30,005 nt of DNA from a virus. The stretch lies in the IMG/VR virus record IMGVR_UViG_3300025759_000451, positions 1 through 30,005 of that record, one strand, 5' to 3'. This document shows positions 1 to 7,791 of the stretch, in pieces. Position 1 is the first letter of the stretch; every line of letters begins with the position of its first letter. Both the position numbers and the translations under genes were made by a program. Under the pieces are notes generated by a model. It searched no databases. It saw only the letters and a program-made list of their open reading frames with translations, and had not been told where the DNA came from.

Positions 1-1438
1 TTCAGGTCAAATTTCAGCAAATACTATAAATTATTTATATTTATCTTTTACTGCTACAGAAACAAATAGTAGATTAAGAGTTTATAGTGCAGATGATGTA
101 AGTTTTTACAATCCTACTATAAAAGAAATACAAGGAAACCCTGCCGTTATGACCAATATGGTAGAGGGTAATATCACTAACCAATTTCCCCTAACAAAGA
201 TTAGAAACTACTATAGAATGGGAGATGGTATATTAGATGGTTATCCTATCATACAAGACCAAACAAGTCCTAATCTTGCACATATACCTACTACTAATTC
301 ATTTAATTATTCAGAAAATTTTAGTCAATGGACTGATACTAATCTAAATTTAACACCAGGACAAACATCTCCTGATAATAATACTAATGCTTATAAAATA
401 ATACCTACTACAACTCCAGGTTTACATACTTTAAAAAAGTTTTCTGTAACAGGACAAACTTTTTCAGTTACTGCTAAAAAAGGAGAATATAAAAATTTAT
501 TAATTTGGAGTGATGCTTCTTCTAAAGGATTAGGTGTTAATTTAGATGATAATTCTATATTTAGAAACGTAGGTGTATTACACTATAACATAAGTGAATT
601 AACTGATAATTGGAAAAGAATTAATGTTACTATAAATGCTTCTGCCACAGGCACATTTGCTTTTTATGTATATGATAATTCTGCTACTCCTCAAATTAGT
701 TTTGCAGGTAATGGTAGTGATGGCTTGTTTATATATGCAGCACAATTAGAAGAACAATCACAAGCTACTGCATACATAAAGTCAGATGGTATAGCAGCAG
801 TAAGAAAAGCAACAACTACTAACTTAATTACTTATAGTGAAGATTTTAGTCAATCTGCTTGGGTAAAAGCAAGTATGGATTTTGTTAGTAATATTGCAAC
901 AAGTCCTGATGGTACTTTAAACGCAACTTCATTAACTAACACTACTACAGGACAAACTCATACAAGAACAAGTTTTGTAACTGCTACAACAGGTTTATAT
1001 ACAGGAAGTGCGTATCTTAAAAAACAAGATTTTGATTTTGTATATGTTGAGTTTGGTAATGCTTTTGCTTGGTTTAATATATCAAATGGAACTTTAGGTA
1101 ATACAGGTAATTTTGGTAGTGGTTGGGCTTTTGTCAATCATTCAATAGAAAGTGTTGGAAATGATTGGTATAGAATTTCTATTACTGCAAATAATACAAC
1201 TACAGGAACATACAATTTTAGACCATATCAGCCAACTTCTTCTAATGGTAGTTATAATAGTGGCTCTATAGGTACTTCCTTTATATGGGCAGCACAAGTA
1301 GAACAACAAACACAAGCAGAAACGTATGCTAAGACAACAGGATTACCTGTAACAATAGATTTATTCACAGAAAATAATTACGGAACAATGACAAATATGA
1401 GTCCTTCTGATATTATAGAAGATACTCCAAACAATTAA
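1..1438 (+). CDS. Phage adhesin / receptor-binding structural protein, C-terminal part (5' end missing)
   Basis: The reading frame is open from base 2, so this is the 3' part of a longer gene and the first ATG (149) is internal. The sequence before that ATG ends in SFYNPTIKEIQ, which looks like the last strand of a carbohydrate-binding-like beta-sandwich. Two similar jelly-roll-like domains follow. Each begins YSE(N/D)FSQ (roughly bases 305-325 and 830-850) and ends in a motif of the type AAQ(L/V)EQQ(T/S)QA.(T/A)Y.K. The tail contains SPSDIIEDTP. The other end of the window carries an open-ended LamG-like gene whose last residues (NGDFATDSNW, GWTISGGQ) resemble the start of the same kind of sandwich, so the two are probably one gene. 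Role inferred: virion appendage that binds host surface glycans. No enzymatic motif seen. Confidence 0.7.
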   Translation, partial: SGQISANTINYLYLSFTATETNSRLRVYSADDVSFYNPTIKEIQGNPAVMTNMVEGNITNQFPLTKIRNYYRMGDGILDGYPIIQDQTSPNLAHIPTTNSFNYSENFSQWTDTNLNLTPGQTSPDNNTNAYKIIPTTTPGLHTLKKFSVTGQTFSVTAKKGEYKNLLIWSDASSKGLGVNLDDNSIFRNVGVLHYNISELTDNWKRINVTINASATGTFAFYVYDNSATPQISFAGNGSDGLFIYAAQLEEQSQATAYIKSDGIAAVRKATTTNLITYSEDFSQSAWVKASMDFVSNIATSPDGTLNATSLTNTTTGQTHTRTSFVTATTGLYTGSAYLKKQDFDFVYVEFGNAFAWFNISNGTLGNTGNFGSGWAFVNHSIESVGNDWYRISITANNTTTGTYNFRPYQPTSSNGSYNSGSIGTSFIWAAQVEQQTQAETYAKTTGLPVTIDLFTENNYGTMTNMSPSDIIEDTPNN

Positions 1439-1442
1439 AATT

Positions 1443-1688
1443 ATGATATATACAACACCAAACACAAGTTTATTGACTGAAGTAGATGCAGAGGGAAACC
1501 CTGTATGTGATTTCTCACAAATAGTAGAAGATTCTCCTGCAACTGTAAGAAAGTCATTAGATGGTACATTATTTATTGCTAAATTTATGGGCGAAACTCC
1601 ATCTTTTTTAGAAGGGTTAGACCAATATACTCATGAGGAGATATTAGCAATAGTAAGAGGTTCTGACTGGACACCTGAACAAGAATAA
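1443..1688 (+). CDS. Small hypothetical protein in the structural region
   Basis: This is an 81-residue acidic protein between the adhesin and the portal, starting five bases after the adhesin stop. I do not recognise a family. It has no membrane segment and no cysteine pairs beyond one Cys. The phrase FSQIVEDSP resembles SPSDIIEDTP at the C-terminus of the preceding adhesin, which could be a short shared attachment motif, though this may be chance. Codon use matches its neighbours. The position suggests a minor virion or assembly protein transcribed with the appendage and portal genes. Confidence 0.6.
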   Translation: MIYTTPNTSLLTEVDAEGNPVCDFSQIVEDSPATVRKSLDGTLFIAKFMGETPSFLEGLDQYTHEEILAIVRGSDWTPEQE

Positions 1689-1696
1689 AATAAATT

Positions 1697-3703
1697 ATGG
1701 AAAATATACTAAGTGTAGATTTATCAAGTGCAACTAGCCCTATAATTGAAGAAGTTAGAGGGAGGGATTATATAGAATATGGTACAGAGGAATGGAGAAA
1801 CCTGTATCCACAGTTCTTAATTGACCTTTACTACAATTCTAGTACACATGCGGCTATTATCAATGCTACAAGTGAAATGATTGCAGGGGATAATATTGTT
1901 ATTGATGATGAAGAAGAAGTACAAAGAGAAAATTTAGATAGGTTAGTTAAGCTTAAAAACTTTTTCTTTCACGCTAATGGTAAAGAAACTTTACACGAAG
2001 TAATTAAAAAAATAAGTTTTGACTTTAAATTACAAGGTGCTTTTGCATTACACCTTATATGGAATAAAGTTAAGACAGAAATAGTAGAATTGTATCATAT
2101 TCCAGTAGAAAGGGTACGTGCAGGAAAGCCTAATGCTATGGGTGTTGTTGATTGTTATTATGTTTCTGCTGATTGGAGTAATACTAGACAAAACAAACCA
2201 ACTAAAATAGCTGCATTTAACTTAAATGATAGAACTAGTCCTAGTCAATTATTATATACAGGATTATATAGTCCTAATATGGACATCTATCACACTCCAG
2301 ATTATATAGCAGCTAATAATTGGGCATTGGTAGACCAAAGAGTAGCTGAATTTCATCTTAATAACATATCTAACGGTTTCAGCGGTTCTTATATGGTTAA
2401 TTTTAGTAATGGTGTTCCAACTCAAGAAGAACGCTTAGCTATAGAACGTAGCTTAACAGATAAATTCACATCAGCTAGTAACAGTGGTAAGTTCGTACTC
2501 ACATTTTCTGATGATAAAACTAGAACACCTGAAATATTTCCTATATCAGTAAGCAACGCCGATAAACAGTATTTGGCTTTGCAAGAACTACTCGTTCAAA
2601 ACATATTAACAGGACATAGAGTAACTAGTCCTATGCTTATGGGAATTAAATCAGATACAGGATTAGGAAATAATGCAGAAGAATTATTAAATGCTGCTGA
2701 TTTTTATTATAACACAGTTATTAAGCCATTTCAAACACATATTATACAAACTTTAGTAAAAATATTTAAAGTTAATAATATGGATTTACCTATATCTTTT
2801 GTTCAAACTAAGCCTATTACATCTAAATTTAGTATTGAAGATATGAAGTCTGTAATGACACAAGATGAAATTAGAGAAGAATTAGGGTTAGAACCATTAG
2901 AAACTAATGAAATAGTAGAAGAAGATGAATATAGTAAAGTAGGAATGATAGATGGAAAACCTGTTTTTAATACTATAGAAGAAGCAGAAGAACATGCAGC
3001 TAAAATAGGTTGTACAGGTTATCACGAACATGAATATGAAGGAGAAACAGTTTATATGGCTTGTGAATCACACGACCAGATGTTAAACTTAGAAAAAACA
3101 GAGTTAGAAAAATTTATACAAGAATGTGGAGAAGATGAACCTGAAGGATATAAATTATTTGATGAAGAAATAGTAGATAATGAAATTGAAGATTACGACT
3201 TTGAAAATGATTTAAATAATACTTACCATTTAGCTAAAGTACCTAAAAATGATAGAGATGGTAAATCAGAAGATGATGGTTGGAGTAATAAAGTTGGTAA
3301 GTTTTTCAAAGTTAGATATAAATATGATAGAGATTCTTCTTTAACTAATAAATCAGGAACTAAAAGAGAATTTTGTAAAAAAATGATGGGTGCTAATAAA
3401 TTATATCGTAAAGAAGATATTATAGCTTTAGATAAAAAAGCAGTAAACCCAGGTTTTGGTATCAATGGAAGTGATACATATTCTATATGGCTTTATAAGG
3501 GGGGTCCTCAATGTTTCCATCGCTTTATTAGGAAAATTTACGTTATGGATTTAGAAGATGCATACTTAGAAAAAAATATAAAAAAATATGGTGAACTTAT
3601 TTCAACTGCTAAAGCTAGAAGTCAAGGTTTTTATCCAAAACCAAATGACAAAAAAGTAGCACAAGCACCTAGAACAATGAAAAATAACGGATATTATAAT
3701 TAA
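1697..3703 (+). CDS. Portal protein with Cys/His-rich C-terminal extension
   Basis: The first 410 or so residues read like an HK97/SPP1-type portal of Bacteroidetes phages, the dodecameric ring at the capsid vertex through which DNA enters. They include an N-terminal alpha/beta region (EEWRNLYPQFLIDLYYNSS), the IPVERVRAG segment and a later helical stem. At 668 residues it is longer than a usual portal of about 400-500. The extra part holds GCTGYHEHE and ACESH (about residues 438-460), an acidic stretch, then a basic domain ending GGPQCFHRF (about 603-611). Its Cys and His residues could bind zinc; I associate such domains with flavobacterial phage structural proteins. The gene lies before the connector and lysis genes, far from the terminase, which is unusual. 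Confidence 0.8.
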   Translation: MENILSVDLSSATSPIIEEVRGRDYIEYGTEEWRNLYPQFLIDLYYNSSTHAAIINATSEMIAGDNIVIDDEEEVQRENLDRLVKLKNFFFHANGKETLHEVIKKISFDFKLQGAFALHLIWNKVKTEIVELYHIPVERVRAGKPNAMGVVDCYYVSADWSNTRQNKPTKIAAFNLNDRTSPSQLLYTGLYSPNMDIYHTPDYIAANNWALVDQRVAEFHLNNISNGFSGSYMVNFSNGVPTQEERLAIERSLTDKFTSASNSGKFVLTFSDDKTRTPEIFPISVSNADKQYLALQELLVQNILTGHRVTSPMLMGIKSDTGLGNNAEELLNAADFYYNTVIKPFQTHIIQTLVKIFKVNNMDLPISFVQTKPITSKFSIEDMKSVMTQDEIREELGLEPLETNEIVEEDEYSKVGMIDGKPVFNTIEEAEEHAAKIGCTGYHEHEYEGETVYMACESHDQMLNLEKTELEKFIQECGEDEPEGYKLFDEEIVDNEIEDYDFENDLNNTYHLAKVPKNDRDGKSEDDGWSNKVGKFFKVRYKYDRDSSLTNKSGTKREFCKKMMGANKLYRKEDIIALDKKAVNPGFGINGSDTYSIWLYKGGPQCFHRFIRKIYVMDLEDAYLEKNIKKYGELISTAKARSQGFYPKPNDKKVAQAPRTMKNNGYYN

Positions 3704-3708
3704 AAACT

Positions 3709-4287
3709 ATGGCAGGATATGTACTTTTCATAAGCGAAGATAAACTCAAGAACAGCACGGCAATCAATATGAATGTTGATGTAGATTTTTTATTACCTTA
3801 TGTAAAAATAGCACAAAAAAAATATGTAGAAACTAAGTTAGGAACTAATTTATTTGTAGCCATACAAGGAATGATTAGTGGTGGAACAATAAGCAATCCT
3901 GCTAATGCTAACTATAAATTACTGTTAGATGATTATGTTGCTGATATGCTAGTACACTTTGCTTTTTTCGAAGTATTGCCTTTTTTACGTTATAAAGTTC
4001 AAAACAACAATGTAGTAAGCAAGACATCAGAAAATTCTACACCTTTAACTAGAGAAGAAGCGCAAGATTTACGTTCAGAAGTCAGTAATACCGCTCAATT
4101 TTATGCTGAAAGATTAGTTGATTACTTATGTAATAATAGTCATCTATACCCAGAATACAGTACAAATAGTGGTAGTGATGTTAATCCTGATACTAATCCA
4201 TATTATCAAGGAATGAATCTTGAAAAAAGCTATATGCAAGATACTAGAATTACTATACGAGATTTTTTAGACACAACATATAATTAA
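3709..4287 (+). CDS. Head-tail connector-like (adaptor) protein
   Basis: The gene starts five bases after the portal stop and encodes 192 residues. It is mostly helical in appearance, with IAQKKYVETKLGTNLF near the N-terminus and a longer helix TREEAQDLRSEVSNTAQFYAERL. This pattern (IAQ..Y....LG..L near the start, helices, disordered C-terminus) fits the adaptor/head-completion proteins that sit under the portal in Bacteroidetes phages. Role inferred: attaches to the portal after packaging and forms the tail-docking surface. Position immediately after the portal supports this. No catalytic motif is visible. Confidence 0.6.
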   Translation: MAGYVLFISEDKLKNSTAINMNVDVDFLLPYVKIAQKKYVETKLGTNLFVAIQGMISGGTISNPANANYKLLLDDYVADMLVHFAFFEVLPFLRYKVQNNNVVSKTSENSTPLTREEAQDLRSEVSNTAQFYAERLVDYLCNNSHLYPEYSTNSGSDVNPDTNPYYQGMNLEKSYMQDTRITIRDFLDTTYN

Positions 4288-4430
4288 TGAAAAAACATTA
4301 TAAAGTAAAAGAAGTAAATAAAACAAAATTAAAATCATACTTGACAAATGCCAATACAAAAAACAGTACAGGACACACTAGAAGTTGCCGCAGTAAATGG
4401 AACAGTCCTAAGCGTAACAACGTTCAGTAA
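4287..4430 (+). CDS. Possible small basic protein (47 residues)
   Basis: The ATG shares one base with the stop of the connector gene (TAATG), a coupling common in this genome. The product is very rich in Lys, Asn and Thr (start MKKHYKVKEVNKTKLKSYL). Its last 83 bases overlap the membrane protein starting at 4348 in another frame, and codon use in the overlap looks better for that gene. It may be a real small protein, or just a leader whose translation feeds the downstream start. No recognisable family. Confidence 0.3.
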   Translation: MKKHYKVKEVNKTKLKSYLTNANTKNSTGHTRSCRSKWNSPKRNNVQ

Positions 4431-4539
4431 TTTAGAGTTAGCGTTAAAAATAATCTTGCTTGTAATATCTATTTTATATACTATAGATAAATGGTATAGT
4501 CAAAAGAAAAAGTACAATGAAAAAAAGAAAGCTAAATAG
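4348..4539 (+). CDS. Small membrane protein, holin-like
   Basis: A 63-residue protein with one strong hydrophobic segment (LALKIILLVISILYTI, residues about 30-45), a polar N-terminus and a highly basic tail (SQKKKYNEKKKAK). One transmembrane helix followed by a positive tail, next to a peptidoglycan hydrolase gene, fits a small holin or antiholin. A second small membrane protein lies on the other side of the hydrolase (5029-5211), so it is unclear which is the holin and which a regulator or spanin-like partner. No family recognised with certainty. Confidence 0.5.
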   Translation: MPIQKTVQDTLEVAAVNGTVLSVTTFSNLELALKIILLVISILYTIDKWYSQKKKYNEKKKAK

Positions 4540-4642
4540 CAAAAACCCTAAATACTTCAAAAAAGAAGAAGTAAAGAAAACACACAAAGAACTTATAAAA
4601 AACATAAAAGGAGTTAAAATTTACGCTGTATTTAATATATAA
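4517..4642 (+). CDS. Possible small Lys-rich protein (41 residues)
   Basis: The ATG at 4517 lies inside the end of the holin-like gene, and the frame runs to TAA at 4640-4642, just three bases before the TTG start of the peptidase gene. The product is dominated by Lys (MKKRKLNSKNPKYFKKEEVKK). Tight packing between two lysis genes favours translation, but composition alone could produce this in AT-rich DNA. No function proposed. Confidence 0.35.
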   Translation: MKKRKLNSKNPKYFKKEEVKKTHKELIKNIKGVKIYAVFNI

Positions 4643-4645
4643 ATT

Positions 4646-5014
4646 TTGAAGCATTTTAAAATATCTGAATTTGATAGTCCTGATTTAAAAAATAGTGGAC
4701 AAAAAATGGATAATGTATTTCTTAATCTATTAGATGAAGCTAGAGAAAAAGCAGGTGTTCCATTTAAAATATTAAGTGGTTATAGAACAATAGAACATAA
4801 TTTATTTGTTGGTGGACGTATAAATTCTAGCCATTTATTTGGATTAGCTGCCGATATATATTTACCTAAAGGTTCTAGAAATAGATTTTTAATAATAAAT
4901 TCTTTATTTCAAGTTGGTTTCAATAGAATTGGAATAGATTTTAATAGAGGATTTGTTCACGTGGATATGGATAGAAGCAAGGATAAAAATGTCCTATGGA
5001 CATATAGTAATTAA
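4646..5014 (+). CDS. Endolysin: M15A-type zinc D-Ala-D-Ala peptidase
   Basis: The 122-residue product matches the peptidase M15 fold. It has SGYRT at 44-48, the SxHxxGxAxD metal motif as S61/S62-H63-LFGLAA-D70, and HVD at 105-107, giving two His and one Asp for zinc. This family cuts peptide cross-links or D-Ala termini in peptidoglycan and is common as a phage lysin. There is no signal peptide, so export would depend on the adjacent holin-like proteins. The start appears to be TTG (4646), giving MKHFKISEFDSPD, a typical M15A beginning; no in-frame ATG occurs before the metal motif in a sensible place. It is a catalytic domain only, with no wall-binding domain. Confidence 0.88.
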   Translation: MKHFKISEFDSPDLKNSGQKMDNVFLNLLDEAREKAGVPFKILSGYRTIEHNLFVGGRINSSHLFGLAADIYLPKGSRNRFLIINSLFQVGFNRIGIDFNRGFVHVDMDRSKDKNVLWTYSN

Positions 5015-5028
5015 TTAAAACAATAAAA

Positions 5029-5211
5029 ATGAAAAATTATTTAATCTTAACAATGTTAAAATCAAAAAAAGTATGGTACACAATAGCAGCCATAGTAGTA
5101 CCTTTTATAGCAAGAAGTTTAGATGTAGATGAGGTTCACGTTAGTGAAATGTTTTGGGCATTAGTAGGTTTAACAGGTGCACAGGGATTAGCTGATAGTG
5201 GAAAGAAGTAA
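5029..5211 (+). CDS. Small membrane protein, second holin-like candidate
   Basis: A 60-residue protein with a hydrophobic stretch after a Lys-rich start (WYTIAAIVVPFIA, about 17-29) and a second weaker one (MFWALVGLTGAQGLA, about 41-55). Two short membrane spans and location directly after the endolysin suggest a holin or lysis regulator. The last 14 bases overlap the GTG start of the phosphoesterase gene. An in-frame ATG at codon 9 (MLKSKKVWYT) is an alternative start, which would resemble dual-start holins, but this is only a possibility. Confidence 0.5.
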   Translation: MKNYLILTMLKSKKVWYTIAAIVVPFIARSLDVDEVHVSEMFWALVGLTGAQGLADSGKK

Positions 5212-5920
5212 TAGATACAGATTAAAACCACACGAGATAAAAATCCTTCAGAAACTAAGAGAGCAAGAAATAAGTAATGTATTAGTAATAGGGGACTTGC
5301 ACGAACCTTTCTGCTTGGATTCTTATCTTGATTGGTGTTTAGAACAATATCACGCATATAATTGCACAGAAGTGGTGTTTATAGGCGATATAATAGATAA
5401 TCATTATAGCAGCTACCATGAAACCGATGCTAATGGTTTGGGTGGCTTAGATGAACTAGAATTAGCTATAAAGCGAATATCAAGATGGTATAAGGCTTTT
5501 CCTGTAGCTACAGTAATTATCGGCAATCACGATAGGATTATAATGAGGAAAGCACAAACAAGTGCTATACCAAGTAAATGGATTAAATCATATAAAGAAG
5601 TATTGGAAGTTCCTAATTGGGAATTTGTAGAAAGATATGAAAAAGATGATGTTCAATATATACATGGGGAAGGGGGTACTGCGAGAACTAAATGCAGAGC
5701 AGATATGATGAATACTGTACAAGGCCATCTTCATACACAATGTTATACCGAACATTATGTTGGAAAGAATTTTAGAGTTTTCGGAACTCAAGTTGGTTGC
5801 GGCATTAACCATAAATCATATGCTATGGCTTATGCAAAATATGGAAAAAGACCAGCAGTTGGTTGTGCTGTTATTTTAAATAGTGGTAAAACTCCACTTA
5901 ACCTCTTAATGCCTTTATAA
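5198..5920 (+). CDS. Calcineurin-like metallophosphoesterase
   Basis: The protein has every core motif of the metallophosphoesterase family: GDLH (32-35), GDIIDNH (63-69), GNHD (109-112), HGEGG (156-160) and GHLH (176-179). These ligate two metal ions. The family hydrolyses phosphomonoesters or diesters, including nucleotides and nucleic acids; the substrate here cannot be read from the sequence. GTG at 5198 is the likely start, overlapping the membrane protein by 14 bases; the product is 240 residues. It is the last gene before the regulatory gap and would be transcribed with the lysis genes. Possible jobs are trimming DNA ends, nucleotide salvage or removing a host phosphate signal; none is shown. 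Confidence 0.85.
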   Translation: MERSNRYRLKPHEIKILQKLREQEISNVLVIGDLHEPFCLDSYLDWCLEQYHAYNCTEVVFIGDIIDNHYSSYHETDANGLGGLDELELAIKRISRWYKAFPVATVIIGNHDRIIMRKAQTSAIPSKWIKSYKEVLEVPNWEFVERYEKDDVQYIHGEGGTARTKCRADMMNTVQGHLHTQCYTEHYVGKNFRVFGTQVGCGINHKSYAMAYAKYGKRPAVGCAVILNSGKTPLNLLMPL

Positions 5921-6033
5921 TCAATTAGTTAATCATTTCTTAAATCTTAATTGTTAATAACTTATTTAATTATTTAGTTAATTAGTTAGTTATTTTATTG
6001 TATATTTGTACTTTAATTTTAACAAAAATAGAA
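5921..6033 (+). promoter_or_regulatory. AT-rich intergenic control region with early promoter (-7 box 6001-6008)
   Basis: This is the largest gap between early and late blocks. TATATTTG at 6001-6008 matches TAnnTTTG, the -7 box of Bacteroidetes housekeeping promoters, and lies 26 bases before the ATG at 6034. A -33 TTG at the usual distance is missing; GTTAATTAG is found there instead. Upstream, TTAGTTA-type heptamers recur (near 5925, 5975 and 5983), with TTGTTAATAAC at 5951, which could be regulator sites. The leader AACAAAAATAGAAATG is typical of flavobacterial starts without Shine-Dalgarno. No terminator hairpin is visible after the phosphoesterase. Confidence 0.6.
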
Positions 6034-6252
6034 ATGAAAACACAGTATCGAGTAATTAATAGAGAAACAAGAGATGAGCTTATATTAAACGTAGATGAAC
6101 TTCTTAATTTCTTTAAACATAAAAGACAATTAGACTATACAATTACACCAATAGAATCTAAAAAAGAAACTTGGTTAGGAATTATAGGTTTTGGTTGTCT
6201 AGTAGTTGCATCAGTTTTAATATTAACTAAAATATTAATGCAATGGATATAA
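6034..6252 (+). CDS. Small membrane protein, first early gene
   Basis: The frame is open further upstream (from TTG 5998), but that would place the start upstream of the -7 promoter box, so ATG 6034 is chosen (72 residues). The N-terminal 45 residues are charged and soluble (KTQYRVINRETRDELILN), followed by one transmembrane segment (GIIGFGCLVVASVLILTKIL) at the C-terminus. It would be an inner-membrane protein with its N-terminus in the cytoplasm. Being the first early gene it may change host physiology or block superinfection, but no family is recognised. It overlaps the next gene by ten bases. Confidence 0.65.
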   Translation: MKTQYRVINRETRDELILNVDELLNFFKHKRQLDYTITPIESKKETWLGIIGFGCLVVASVLILTKILMQWI

Positions 6253-6590
6253 ATACACCAACACCACTAACTGATGAAGAATATGCTGAATTACAAATTC
6301 AACACGAAAAAGAAAGGCAAAAAAGGTTATTAACTTATGATAATAGAATTGTCAAAGCTAATTTAGTATATTTTAAAGGAACTATTGGTTCGACAGTCAG
6401 AGATTCATTTACAGGAAAACAATTTTCAGATATAAAATCAGGTTGGAATTCTGTAGTTATGGTAGGAACATCAAGACAAATGGCTGCTGATGATACAATA
6501 GACAATATAACAGGAACTTATTCATATAATTTAACAGAAGAAATGTTAAAAGAATATGAAGCTAATGATAAAAAACTATTAATATTATGA
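6243..6590 (+). CDS. Hypothetical early protein (115 residues)
   Basis: No family recognised. The first third is charged and helical in appearance (DEEYAELQIQHEKERQKRLL), the rest a mixed region with YFKGTIGSTVRDSFTGKQF that looks like beta strands. There is no signal peptide or membrane segment. It overlaps both neighbours by a few bases (six- and four-base steps at its ends), which places it firmly in the early operon. Early position suggests a host-takeover role, but this is position only. Confidence 0.6.
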   Translation: MDINTPTPLTDEEYAELQIQHEKERQKRLLTYDNRIVKANLVYFKGTIGSTVRDSFTGKQFSDIKSGWNSVVMVGTSRQMAADDTIDNITGTYSYNLTEEMLKEYEANDKKLLIL

Positions 6591-6886
6591 AAAAAACAGT
6601 AAACTTTTATGAATTTAGAGATTGGTTTGAAAAAAACAGACCTAATAATTTTTCTTATAGTGGTTTACAAACTTTATGGGAAATGTTAGAAGAATATGAA
6701 GATAGCACAGGAGAAGAAATAGAGTTTGACCCTATTGCTTTATGTTGCGAATATTCAGAATATGAAGATATGGAAGAATTTTGGCAAGATTATCACAAAG
6801 AAGATTATCCTGATGAAGATGCAATAATGGACGCAACAATGTATTATGCGTTTGGTTATGGTTCATTTATAATACAAAAATTTTAA
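6587..6886 (+). CDS. Acidic conserved-type phage protein (99 residues)
   Basis: The start ATG overlaps the previous stop (ATGA). The sequence is strikingly acidic (EEYEDSTGEEIEFDPIALCC, then EDMEEFWQDYHKEDYPDED). It resembles a phage early-protein type with the pattern YEFRD..E..RP.NFSY.GL..L...LE..E..TGEEIE.D.IA.CC, which I recall from many phages but for which I know no function. Negative charge of this kind can occur in DNA-mimic inhibitors such as anti-restriction proteins; that is speculation here. Soluble and cytoplasmic. Confidence 0.65.
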   Translation: MKKTVNFYEFRDWFEKNRPNNFSYSGLQTLWEMLEEYEDSTGEEIEFDPIALCCEYSEYEDMEEFWQDYHKEDYPDEDAIMDATMYYAFGYGSFIIQKF

Positions 6887-6888
6887 TT

Positions 6889-7071
6889 ATGATAGATAAA
6901 AATTTACACGATATACATACACATTATACTAAAGATAATGAAACAGTATTAGTAGGTAAAGATGAAAATGGTGCAGACTTTTCAATTTGCATACCAACAT
7001 TTGAACTACTAGAATGGTTAGATACCAAATATTTAAAAGAAAGTTTAATAAAATACATAAAACAAAAATGA
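6889..7071 (+). CDS. Hypothetical early protein (60 residues)
   Basis: Small soluble protein starting two bases after the preceding stop. The C-terminal half holds FELLEWLDTKYLKESLIKYI, a helix-like segment. The stop overlaps the start of the next gene (ATGA at 7068-7071), indicating translational coupling. I do not recognise a family; such short proteins are common just before SSB genes in related phages. Confidence 0.55.
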   Translation: MIDKNLHDIHTHYTKDNETVLVGKDENGADFSICIPTFELLEWLDTKYLKESLIKYIKQK

Positions 7072-7451
7072 AAACAGAACTTATTAAGGAAAAATACAAC
7101 AAGTATAATTTAGAACCTAGTGATGTATTTAAACATCAACACTACATTATTATAACAAGAAGTGGTATAGATAAAATACAAGCATTAGAAAATATCTTTA
7201 TACATTATGAAGTTGTAAAATCAGAATCAAATTTTGCATCAGTTAAAGCAGTAGCTATGAAAGGAGATAAAACAATAGAAACTTTTGGTAGTGCTTTAAA
7301 AGGAGATTACAAAAATGGTAATTGCAATACTTGGTATGTTTTAGAGATGGCTGAAAAAAGGGCTATGTCTAGAGCAGTTTTAAAGCTTACAGGTTTTTAT
7401 GAACTTGGAGTATTTGGAGAAGATGAAAGTGAAGAATTTAAAAATAATTAA
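7068..7451 (+). CDS. Conserved replication/recombination-module protein, function uncertain
   Basis: The frame is open from 7014, but the ATG at 7068 is coupled to the previous stop and preceded by AACAAAA, so a 127-residue product is preferred. It contains a beta-rich middle (VKSESNFASVKAVAMKGD) and a highly conserved-looking helix EMAEKRAMSRAVLKLTGFYEL near the C-terminus. The A.KRA.SRAVL pattern recalls single-strand annealing proteins of the Erf/Rad52-like group, and the next gene encodes an SSB-like protein, the usual partner. This is suggestive only; a diverged accessory replication protein is equally possible. Confidence 0.5.
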   Translation: MKTELIKEKYNKYNLEPSDVFKHQHYIIITRSGIDKIQALENIFIHYEVVKSESNFASVKAVAMKGDKTIETFGSALKGDYKNGNCNTWYVLEMAEKRAMSRAVLKLTGFYELGVFGEDESEEFKNN

Positions 7452-7462
7452 AATAAAAAAAA

Positions 7463-7789
7463 ATGAATATAGAAGGCAAATTAATTAAAATACTAAAATT
7501 AGAAACAGGAGTATCTAAAGCAGGTAAAGAATGGAAAAAACAATCAATTTTATTAGAGCAAGATACTCAATATAATAAAGAGGTAGTAATTACATTTACA
7601 GGAGATAAAATAAATAAATTAAAACAAATACAAATAGGAGATAATTTAAGTTGTAATGTAAATATATCATCTAGAGAATATAATGGTAAATGGTATCATA
7701 ATATAAATGCTTGGACTTGTGCTACTGCTAATGGAAATATTGTAGAAGAAATGATTCAAGAAAATAATGAAGATGATTTACCTTTTTAA
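7463..7789 (+). CDS. DUF3127-type single-strand DNA-binding-like protein
   Basis: The 108-residue protein has the pattern of the DUF3127 family, found mainly in Bacteroidetes and their phages. It starts with a strand I.GK...IL.LETGVSKAG.EWKKQ, has an OB-fold-like middle, the segment SSREYNGKWYHNINAW, and ends with EDDLPF. That ending matches the acidic tip of bacterial SSB proteins, which recruits partner proteins. Role inferred: coats single-stranded DNA during phage replication and recruits recombination and replication factors. It lies between the putative annealing protein and the initiator-like genes, as expected for a replication module. Confidence 0.78.
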   Translation: MNIEGKLIKILKLETGVSKAGKEWKKQSILLEQDTQYNKEVVITFTGDKINKLKQIQIGDNLSCNVNISSREYNGKWYHNINAWTCATANGNIVEEMIQENNEDDLPF

Positions 7790-7791
7790 TT

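Noticed and set aside
5998-6033. Upstream TTG start for the first early gene
   Set aside because: This start would overlap the TATATTTG promoter box at 6001-6008. ATG 6034, with its A-rich leader, fits better.
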